NCBI GenBank assembly: GCA_002344345.1
Contig: DDTL01000194.1
Span: 1 to 8,763 of the forward strand
Length of the DNA: 8,763 nt
Direction of reading: 5' to 3'
From: Saprospiraceae bacterium UBA2365
Lineage (GTDB): Bacteria; Bacteroidota; Bacteroidia; Chitinophagales; Saprospiraceae
Each line of letters starts with the position of its first letter. Positions within the stretch are counted from its first letter, which is position 1. Of the stretch, positions 1 through 5,083 are shown in pieces. Both the position numbers and the translations under genes were made by a program. Below the pieces are notes generated by a model. That model ran no database searches. It worked only from the letters and a program-made list of their open reading frames with translations, and had not been told where the DNA came from.

Positions 1-36
1 GTCTTAATCCTTCTCAACTGGACTATTGGTTCTGAC
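1..36 (-). CRISPR. Single CRISPR repeat at the window edge, probable leader-end repeat of a type III array
   Basis: The first 36 bases have the length and ends of a CRISPR repeat. Read on the minus strand the unit starts GTCAGAACC and ends AAGGATTAAGAC. The last eight bases, ATTAAGAC, resemble the ATTGAAAC/ATTGAGAC-type 5' handles of type III crRNAs, and GGATTAAGAC endings are, from memory, common in Bacteroidota type III repeats. It follows cas1, a primase-like gene and cas2 on the same strand, with an AT-rich leader-like stretch between. The array would therefore be transcribed leftward, this being the leader-proximal repeat. Only one copy is visible and no second copy occurs elsewhere in the window, so the call rests on length, ends and context rather than on repetition. 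Confidence 0.6.
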
Positions 37-119
37 AGCTCTATAGTTCATATATCTGATGATCAATAAATTAAGTAATGACCACATCTGGTAATAATAG
101 TAATTATTGCTCATGTTCA

Positions 120-127
120 CAAATATA
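120..127 (-). promoter_or_regulatory. Candidate -7 box of the array promoter
   Basis: The minus strand reads TATATTTG, an exact match to the Bacteroidota TAnnTTTG -7 consensus. Transcription would start near 113 and give roughly 75 nt of leader RNA before the first repeat. No good -33 TTTG is present, so this is tentative. Confidence 0.3.
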
Positions 128-250
128 ATACATTTATCTGAAGTTTTATAAAAAGGATTTTCCTGTTCAATCTGTGCTTTTTTATGTTTGTTCCATTTGA
201 TTCGTTTTGCAATATGGAAAAAATCTGAATGTTTTTCATGTCGGTCTCAG

Positions 251-265
251 ATCATTTCAAATGAT
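251..265. promoter_or_regulatory. 15-bp palindrome beside the cas2 3' end
   Basis: ATCATTT and AAATGAT form a perfect 7-bp inverted repeat around a single central base, 8 bp past the cas2 stop codon and at the far end of the leader. It could be a protein-binding site, such as a leader integration factor or repressor site. It lacks the GC-rich stem and T-run of an intrinsic terminator. Confidence 0.3.
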
Positions 266-273
266 GCTAGTGA

Positions 274-717
274 TCAGAAAAATAATACATTGCGGGGACT
301 GGTGATCACTTCAAATTCAACATTCCTGCCTATCACCTTGATGTTACTGAATTTCTCCTCCGGCACCGGCAAAACAAAAATACTGTCCTCGTTTTCATAG
401 ATCTCATTGATCTCCTTAAGGGTTTCACTGATCTCCCGCATCAGGGCAGGTGAACTTTTGGCCAGATAGACTGACTTCTGGATCCTGAGACATCCTTTCC
501 GGATCAGGTATTTGGCAATATTGGTCCTGATCCGGTTGTTTTCTATATCATACATGATCATATATAACATGGTATTCGATTTTACTCTGCTGAATGCTGC
601 CAGCCAGGCCATGATGTGATGGATCTTGTCCTCTACCGGCATATCACTGATGTTGGCGCCTGATTTCGCTTTGACCTGGTTGGGAACTTCCTGTGTTATT
701 CTGAATGATGGAAACAT
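274..717 (-). CDS. cas2: Cas2, CRISPR adaptation protein, long form with N-terminal extension
   Basis: Cas2 forms the Cas1-Cas2 integrase that inserts new spacers at the leader end of the array, acting mainly as the dimeric structural core. The ferredoxin-like core starts near residue 50 (MLYMIMYDIENN) with the conserved first-strand Asp at 57, followed by the RTNIAKYLIRKGCLRIQKSVYL stretch split across residues 64-85. The C-terminus (SIFVLPVP, then IKVIGRNVEF and NVLFF) also fits. The product is 147 residues, against about 90-100 for ordinary Cas2, because some 49 residues precede the core. The extension (DMPVEDKIHHIMAWLAAF near 25-42) reads like protein and fills the gap to the primase gene, which stops 19 bp upstream, so the long start at 717 is preferred over M50 at 570. 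Probably co-transcribed with the primase gene. Confidence 0.9.
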   Translation of the reverse strand: MFPSFRITQEVPNQVKAKSGANISDMPVEDKIHHIMAWLAAFSRVKSNTMLYMIMYDIENNRIRTNIAKYLIRKGCLRIQKSVYLAKSSPALMREISETLKEINEIYENEDSIFVLPVPEEKFSNIKVIGRNVEFEVITSPRNVLFF

Positions 718-736
718 AAGTTGTTATGATTGGATT

Positions 737-1696
737 CTAAGAATATCTGAATAAAACTCCCTGAATAATGTATCTCGCCACCTCATTCAACTCATGATCC
801 GTACCCTTTCTCGGACTGGTAACTACATTGTAACCCTTTTTCCCCCAGTAAATATTGAGCTCGCCCTGCAGCTGATCCTTGAATACATGTAGCTTTGCTC
901 CGTATTGTATGGCTTCCCCCGGCTGAAGCCTGATCCCGTAAATGGCCAGTTCTTCCTCCAGCACCGGTAAAATTACTGTTATTTCCTCCATCAGCGGAAT
1001 GATCTTTTTGGGCACCTTTGGCTTAGTCTCCAGCAGTTGGAGGATCTGCCTGTATGCGCCTGAAGATATCCCGTCATGATCGCTCACCTCTTCCAATGCT
1101 GCGGAAGATATCAGTTCTCTGCTCCATTCATCCACTTCCACGGTCATAGCTTCATTTTGTATCCATGCGCCCGGGTCATGACAGATGAAGCTGATCCTGC
1201 TGACATCACAATTGCGCTGATCTATCGTGTCTGACAATTGGTACTGAGAGGCAAAACTATAGCTAAACCGTTTATACAAACCGGTATATATTTCCGGATC
1301 CGAGACCGGCTTGTCAAATTGAAAAACCAGCTTGATGCCCATATTGCTGGGAGAAATGTACCCCAAAGCGATCCGGGGATCCAGTTTGAATTTTTCGATC
1401 AATGCAGGCTCAATCGGAGAATGCTGGTCAATATCGATGACCAGGCCGTGCGCTTCCCTGAAATACTGAAGCGAACGCAGCGCAGGTTCAAAAACTGAAC
1501 AGGAAAAAAATGGCAGCGTAGTCTTTAATGCGCGGTATCTTTCCGTACTGTATTTCAGGACCGACCTTAAATTTTTGGTCAGCGAGACCAGGCTATGATC
1601 CTCTCCTGAGACGAGTTTTTCATAAAGCTCTTCAAGGGAGATGGACTGTAACAGGGTTTTGTTGTCTTTGCAGTTCGAGCCGTATGTTAGTTCCAT
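737..1696 (-). CDS. CRISPR-associated primase-polymerase-like protein (VirE-N/BT4734-type archaeo-eukaryotic primase fold)
   Basis: This 319-residue protein shows the three motifs of the archaeo-eukaryotic primase superfamily. Motif I is GLVIDIDQ at 84-91, with metal-binding D88 and D90. Motif II is SPSNMGIK at 115-122. Motif III is CDVSRISFICHDPGAW at 163-178, a BT4734/VirE-N signature. CRISPR-associated primase-polymerases (CAPPs) are known next to cas1 and cas2, mainly in type III loci, where they can synthesise DNA or RNA and are proposed to help prepare spacers. Its place between cas1 and cas2 supports that role. The C-terminus (about 260-319, including NIYWGKKGYNVV) looks like a small separate module I cannot name. 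There is no helicase domain, unlike phage or plasmid primases. The start follows copy A of the dispersed repeat by 31 bp. The family is fairly sure; the exact function is inferred. Confidence 0.8.
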   Translation of the reverse strand: MELTYGSNCKDNKTLLQSISLEELYEKLVSGEDHSLVSLTKNLRSVLKYSTERYRALKTTLPFFSCSVFEPALRSLQYFREAHGLVIDIDQHSPIEPALIEKFKLDPRIALGYISPSNMGIKLVFQFDKPVSDPEIYTGLYKRFSYSFASQYQLSDTIDQRNCDVSRISFICHDPGAWIQNEAMTVEVDEWSRELISSAALEEVSDHDGISSGAYRQILQLLETKPKVPKKIIPLMEEITVILPVLEEELAIYGIRLQPGEAIQYGAKLHVFKDQLQGELNIYWGKKGYNVVTSPRKGTDHELNEVARYIIQGVLFRYS

Positions 1697-1727
1697 ATAT
1701 TTCTGAATCGTAATTATTTAGAACAAA

Positions 1728-1874
1728 AGTCTTTTAGTCTAAAGTCTGTTAGCATATGATTTTACATAGGTTTAAAACCTCTGTTTCCAGAATTAATCAG
1801 GTGTCTTTTGCTCAATGTACTCACTCAATCCAAGGAGACTAACAGACTATTTATCTTACCACCTAAATAACTAC
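1728..1874 (-). repeat. Dispersed about 150-bp element, copy A
   Basis: This stretch aligns along its whole length with 2996-3150 and with the reverse complement of 8647-8763. Shared blocks, read on the + strand, are AGTCTTTTAGTCT at the left end, AAAACCTCTG and AATCAGGTGTCTTTTGCTC in the centre, and an ending of the form CTnACCnCCTnAATAACTAC. Copy A also has an exact 10-bp inverted repeat, AGTCTGTTAG (1744-1753) with CTAACAGACT (1839-1848), so it looks MITE-like or hairpin-forming. It sits 31 bp upstream of the primase gene start and fills most of the 239-bp gap after cas1. It could be a small non-autonomous mobile element or a transferred regulatory leader. Confidence 0.75.
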
Positions 1875-1935
1875 TCTGAATCAATTAAAACCGGAAAACA
1901 TTGATAAAAAATAAATTACACCTGAAAGTATTTTT

Positions 1936-2958
1936 TTACAAATTCATATCTTCTTCTGTATCCGTTGTTTTGTTTTCAGGAGTTGGCTCATCCTGGATCA
2001 TGGCACTCAGTAACTGAGCTGCTCTTTCAAGATGGACAAACCTGCTGAATCGTTTTTCCCTGTACTCCACCACTTCTTCAAAAAAATCCGTAAAATGCTG
2101 TATCAGGAACCGTTTGGCGTCTCCGGCCAGCCAATAGGCTCCTTTTTCCCTGTCAAAATGTTCATCTTCCAGTATTTCATTAAAACACAAATGGAATACG
2201 ACCCAATCCGCCCATGGTCTGAAAGGCTCGATCACATCGTAGGTCAGTACCGGTTTGTTGTAATCATCCCGGTGAAAGAACCCGATAAATGGATCCAGAC
2301 CAGCCTTGATCAAGGCTGATTCCACATGGCCGTATAATATTCCGTAAGCGTAATTGAGCATGGCATTGACCATATCGAGGGCAGGATGCCTGCTTCGGCC
2401 GGCAAACTGATACCTGAACGGCAAATGCTTATTCACGCAACTGAAGTATTGTTTGGATGCCTGACCTTCGAGAGCTCTCAGTCTGCCTGCTGCTTCATTC
2501 AGATGATCTTCCCTGCAATCGGTGATCCTCGATGAAATTTCCTGCATTTTTTCTGCTGTCTGCCGGATCAGTTTTTCATGTGGTTCACCCAGGGTCAGCA
2601 AGCAAAACAGCAGATCGACCTGATTGTCAATTTTTTCCGTCAGTTGATTGATCACCCAGCCGGTCACTTCAGGACTTTTGGCAAAATCCAACTGTCTTTT
2701 ACGGATAGTGGATATGGAACCAAACCGGTTGTTCCAGAGCCTTCCCAAAGGTCTGCCTGTCCTGTCTGTGATGAGCAGGTCGATCCCTTGCTCAAGGCAT
2801 GCGTAGATGACATCGGTGCTGAGATAGATGCTTTTGGTCAGAAAAAGGGTTTTGATCTTGCCGATAGGAATTTTATTGACCTTATCTTCAAATTTGACAG
2901 ACAAAAGTCCATCTATTATTTTGAGAGAAGTACCGAATGTATTGATGAATACCTGCAT
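1936..2958 (-). CDS. cas1: Cas1, CRISPR adaptation integrase
   Basis: Cas1 is the catalytic subunit of the spacer integrase, a metal-dependent DNA endonuclease/transesterase working with Cas2. From the start chosen here the protein has 340 residues, normal for the family. It begins MQVFINTFGTSLKIIDGLL, a typical Cas1 beta-strand start. The catalytic triad is visible: Glu164 in RALEGQAS, His229 in IGFFHRDD and Asp241 in LTYDVIEPFRPWADW. The reading frame stays open up to 3093, but those 45 extra codons run into copy B of the dispersed repeat and look unlike Cas1, so they are rejected; an ATG at 2973 is a possible alternative start. The C-terminal tail (EDEPTPENKTTDTEED-like, acidic) is low complexity. 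It is not fused to a reverse transcriptase or Cas4. It leads the cas1-primase-cas2 block. Confidence 0.95.
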   Translation of the reverse strand: MQVFINTFGTSLKIIDGLLSVKFEDKVNKIPIGKIKTLFLTKSIYLSTDVIYACLEQGIDLLITDRTGRPLGRLWNNRFGSISTIRKRQLDFAKSPEVTGWVINQLTEKIDNQVDLLFCLLTLGEPHEKLIRQTAEKMQEISSRITDCREDHLNEAAGRLRALEGQASKQYFSCVNKHLPFRYQFAGRSRHPALDMVNAMLNYAYGILYGHVESALIKAGLDPFIGFFHRDDYNKPVLTYDVIEPFRPWADWVVFHLCFNEILEDEHFDREKGAYWLAGDAKRFLIQHFTDFFEEVVEYREKRFSRFVHLERAAQLLSAMIQDEPTPENKTTDTEEDMNL

Positions 2959-2995
2959 GATTTGTGAATACATTTTGTGTAATATTTTAGCTAAT

Positions 2996-3150
2996 AGTCT
3001 TTTAGTCTTATGTCTATTGGCAAATGATTTATCCCAAGGGTAAAAACCTCTGATCCCGGAACAAATCAGGTGTCTTTTGCTCAATTTTCTCACTCAACCC
3101 CAAAAGACAAAAAGGCTACAGACTAAGCAGCTAACCGCCTGAATAACTAC
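2996..3150 (-). repeat. Dispersed about 150-bp element, copy B
   Basis: This is the second copy, in the same orientation as copy A and matching copy C closely (for example AAAACCTCTGAT, CCGGAACAAATCA, CTAACCGCCTGAATAACTAC). It sits 37 bp upstream of the chosen cas1 start, the same placement copy A has at the primase gene. The centre holds a short dyad, CTGAT-n-CCGGAACA-AATCAG in outline, partly kept in all copies. An exact TAnnTTTG box lies just beyond it at 3160-3167, so the element may be transcribed as part of the cas1 5' leader. Confidence 0.75.
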
Positions 3151-3159
3151 CATTTTGTT

Positions 3160-3167
3160 CAAAAATA
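3160..3167 (-). promoter_or_regulatory. Candidate cas1 -7 promoter box
   Basis: The minus strand reads TATTTTTG, an exact TAnnTTTG. Transcription from here would run through copy B and give a leader of nearly 200 nt before cas1. A clear -33 TTTG is missing, so confidence is modest. Confidence 0.3.
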
Positions 3168-3191
3168 GTTTTCAGGATGCAGTGTTTTTGC

Positions 3192-3203
3192 ACGTGATCA
3201 CGT
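3192..3203. promoter_or_regulatory. Perfect 12-bp palindrome between cas1 and the WYL gene
   Basis: ACGTGATCACGT is fully self-complementary and is flanked on both sides by TTTTGCA. It lies 55 bp upstream of the WYL regulator start and about 25 bp from the possible cas1 -7 box. That is a natural operator position for controlling both divergent genes, most simply by the WYL protein itself. The binding partner is inferred. Confidence 0.4.
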
Positions 3204-3220
3204 ATTTTGCAACCAATATT

Positions 3221-3235
3221 CGGATACATGATCCG
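3221..3235. promoter_or_regulatory. Inverted repeat near the WYL gene start
   Basis: CGGAT and ATCCG form a 5-bp inverted repeat with a 5-base centre, 23 bp before the WYL start codon. It could be a second operator half or simply a chance dyad, because CCGGATCA-like words recur across the window, including inside cas2. Confidence 0.25.
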
Positions 3236-3258
3236 GTTAATTCACAACATATAAAATT

Positions 3259-4224
3259 ATGCCGGCCAATTATTTAGCAGCGATTCGTTACAATATCATA
3301 GACCGTTGCCTGAGGGACAGGGAACGCAAATGGGAATGGGAGGATCTGGCCCATGTCATTGCACAGGATCTGAAAGAGTTTCATGGTATACACAAGCTTC
3401 CCAGCCGCAGAACCGTCATGGGAGATATATATGCCATGCGTTCGGGAGTGCTGGGTTACATCGCGCCCATTATCCACATCCGGAGTGAAGGTTATCAATA
3501 TGCTTATCCCGGTTTTACCATACATCAGGTGGCTTTACCTTCCGGTCTGGTCAGTGATCTGAAGGAATCCATACATCTGCTCTTACAGCTAACCAATAAC
3601 GAAAAACTGGTCAGGATCCACGATTCACTCTGGCGTATAAGAGAATATCTTCACATTACATCCGAAACATCCTTTGAACCTGCCATCTATTTTGAGCACA
3701 GTCTCAATGAACCCGGTCAAAGATGGCTTGATGTGATCTATGAGTACGTCAGGAAGAAATCGCCTGTCCTGATCGTATACAAACCCTTTAATGAAGCCGT
3801 GATTGCCCATGTGATCTCTCCGGCTTTTATCAAGGAATACAACAACAGGTGGTATGTTTTCGGCTATCATTACCAGATGGATGAGATTGTCAATTTGTCC
3901 CTGGATCGGATACTGGATGTTCAGCCATCGATCCGGGAGTATTTTTTACCGCCGGATTTTAGTCATGATGCCTGGTTCAGGAATATGTTTGGCGTCACCA
4001 GGCCGGATAACGCCGAACCTGTTATCATTTTGTTCAGGGCAAGTGCTGTATTATCCGACTATCTGGATACCAAGCCTATACATCCTGGCCAGCATAAGCT
4101 CGAAACGGATCAGGCAGGATTGAGCATCTATTCATTGGAATTGTATGACAATTATGAGATCAGGAGCAAATTGAGGAGTTTTGGAAAGGATCTGGAGGTG
4201 ATGTCAGGATTGGAAGAATTTTAG
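3259..4224 (+). CDS. WYL-domain transcriptional regulator, probable controller of the CRISPR locus
   Basis: The 321-residue protein has an N-terminal winged-helix-like region (about 1-80, with LPSRRTVMGDIYAM at 47-60 as the likely recognition helix). A WYL domain follows at about 150-225, containing EYNNRWYVFGYH at 193-204 and the LSLDRILDV signature at 214-221. The signature triad reads W-Y-V instead of W-Y-L. A WCX-like C-terminal region covers about 250-321. WYL regulators bind nucleic acid or nucleotide ligands and often control CRISPR and other defence genes. It is divergent from cas1, sharing an intergenic region with copy B and two dyads, which fits control of cas1 and itself. The end, FGKDLEVMSGLEEF, stops soon after the usual SFGxDVEV strand, about 20 residues earlier than I would expect, just before the minisatellite. 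The ligand is unknown. Confidence 0.85.
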   Translation: MPANYLAAIRYNIIDRCLRDRERKWEWEDLAHVIAQDLKEFHGIHKLPSRRTVMGDIYAMRSGVLGYIAPIIHIRSEGYQYAYPGFTIHQVALPSGLVSDLKESIHLLLQLTNNEKLVRIHDSLWRIREYLHITSETSFEPAIYFEHSLNEPGQRWLDVIYEYVRKKSPVLIVYKPFNEAVIAHVISPAFIKEYNNRWYVFGYHYQMDEIVNLSLDRILDVQPSIREYFLPPDFSHDAWFRNMFGVTRPDNAEPVIILFRASAVLSDYLDTKPIHPGQHKLETDQAGLSIYSLELYDNYEIRSKLRSFGKDLEVMSGLEEF

Positions 4225-4265
4225 GACAGGCGTTGTGGTCTGGTCAGTTTCGCCGGAAAACTCAG

Positions 4266-4664
4266 GAACCCCATTTTACAACAAGAGGCACTCACTTTAC
4301 AACAAGAGGCACTCATTTTACAACAAGAGTAACTCACTTTGCAATAAGAGGAACTCACTTTACAACAAGAGGCACTCACTTTGCAACAAGAGGCACTCAT
4401 TTTACAACAAGAGGCACTCACTTTACAACAAGAGGCACTCACTTTACAACAAGAGGCACTCACTTTGCAACAAGAGGCACTCACTTTACAACAAGAGGCA
4501 CTCACTTTGCAATAAGAGGAACTCACTTTGCAATAAGAGGCACTCACTTTGCAATAAGAGGCACTCACTTTGCAATAAGAGGAACTCACTTTACAACAAG
4601 AGGCACTCATTTTGCAACAAGAGGAACTCATTTTGCAACAAGAGGGACTCGTTTTGCAAACAGG
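4266..4664. repeat. Minisatellite: 19 tandem units of 21 bp
   Basis: Nineteen near-identical 21-bp units run head to tail without spacers. Read in one + frame each unit gives the heptapeptide GTHFTTR or a variant (GTHFATR, GTHFAIR, VTHFAIR), with decayed end units EPHFTTR and GTRFANR. Variation is limited to a few positions: ggc/gga, cac/cat, and linked tttaCAAC, tttgCAAC or tttgCAAT. Four adjacent units, 12-15, share the AIR form, as expected of duplication. Because the unit is a multiple of three with no stop, open frames exist on both strands and are not in themselves evidence of a gene. It lies between the ends of two convergent genes. Twenty-one bp is close to two helical turns, so bound proteins would line up on one face. 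Function unknown. Confidence 0.95.
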
Positions 4665-4731
4665 ATTACTAAACTTGCTCACCTGAAAACTCCAAGGGTG
4701 ATGCATTCAACCTAAAAGTCAATTTAGTAAT
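4665..4731. repeat. 9-bp inverted repeat flanking the minisatellite edge
   Basis: ATTACTAAA (4665-4673) and TTTAGTAAT (4723-4731) are exact reverse complements 49 bases apart. The left arm begins directly after the last tandem unit and the right arm overlaps the stop codon of the leftward gene. It could help end transcription between convergent genes, but it is AT-rich and widely spaced. Confidence 0.3.
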
Positions 4732-5074
4732 ATGGTCTGAATTTAACAAACTCAAAAACCGCTGTTTTGACATTATGATGCATGACTACTTCTCTGCGTG
4801 TAGTAGAGGATACACATGGTATTCCATCTTTCCTGAGCAGACCGGCAAGTATAAAGCAGAAGGTCAGTTCGCCCATCAGGTGAACGGTAGCCGGTGGCAT
4901 CTTCCTGATCTTGGACAGGTGATCTTCTGCCAGCATCAGCACCTGATCATGATCTGCCGAAGGATCAATATGAGGAAATGGTAGGTCCGTTACTTCACCG
5001 TATTGTTTTATAGCTGCCTGCTGCTGGTTTTCCGGCCAGGAAGAAAATGGATGATTGGAGAGGTTGATGAGCAT
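4724..5074 (-). CDS. Small CRISPR-associated ring-nuclease-like protein (Csx16/Csx20-type, tentative)
   Basis: The 116-residue protein has a compact Rossmann/CARF-like layout. A first strand, LINLSNHP, is at 2-9; GEVTDLPFPHIDP is at 26-38; TVHLMGELTFCFILAGLL is at 63-80; then a GIPCVSSTTRREVV strand-turn at 84-97; and the chain ends VFEFVKFRPYY. The overall pattern, with a TTRR segment and an aromatic F.FVKFR.Y end, reminds me of small CRISPR accessory families such as Csx20 that are predicted ring nucleases. These degrade cyclic oligoadenylate to switch off type III effectors. It starts 9 bp after the Csx1-like ribonuclease gene, the usual effector/off-switch pairing. Its base composition is visibly GC-richer than that gene and more like cas1. 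The family assignment is from memory and uncertain; catalytic residues are not assigned. Confidence 0.55.
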   Translation of the reverse strand: MLINLSNHPFSSWPENQQQAAIKQYGEVTDLPFPHIDPSADHDQVLMLAEDHLSKIRKMPPATVHLMGELTFCFILAGLLRKDGIPCVSSTTRREVVMHHNVKTAVFEFVKFRPYY

Positions 5075-5083
5075 GGGGTTATT

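Larger units (their letters stand above)
37..273 (-). promoter_or_regulatory. Probable CRISPR leader between cas2 and the repeat
   Basis: This 237-bp AT-rich stretch has no convincing gene; the short + strand reading frame beginning at 188 runs antisense into cas2. Its position between the cas2 stop and the repeat is that of a CRISPR leader. On the minus strand an exact TAnnTTTG box (TATATTTG, 120-127) lies about 84 bp before the repeat and could be the array promoter, although no matching TTTG is seen at the usual -33 distance. A 15-bp dyad, ATCATTT-c-AAATGAT, lies at 251-265 just after the cas2 stop. The leader role is inferred from position. Confidence 0.5.

Noticed and set aside
188..400. 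70-codon + strand open frame in the leader and cas2 3' end
   Set aside because: Half is antisense to cas2 and the rest lies in the AT-rich leader.
737..1696. Phage or plasmid replication primase
   Set aside because: It has no helicase domain or replication neighbours, and its position between cas1 and cas2 favours a CRISPR role.
1238..2967. Several + strand open frames of 61-129 codons opposite the primase gene and cas1
   Set aside because: They are antisense to strongly supported genes and have no domain features.
2959..3093. 45-codon N-terminal extension of cas1
   Set aside because: It overlaps copy B of the dispersed repeat and does not resemble Cas1, while MQVFINTFGT is a normal Cas1 start.
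4266..4664. CRISPR array
   Set aside because: The units are contiguous with no unique spacers, so this is a minisatellite.
4221..4715. Three long overlapping open frames across the tandem repeats (two + and one -)
   Set aside because: The 21-bp unit is a multiple of three and stop-free in these frames, so open frames arise automatically. Starts are poor and there are no recognisable domains.
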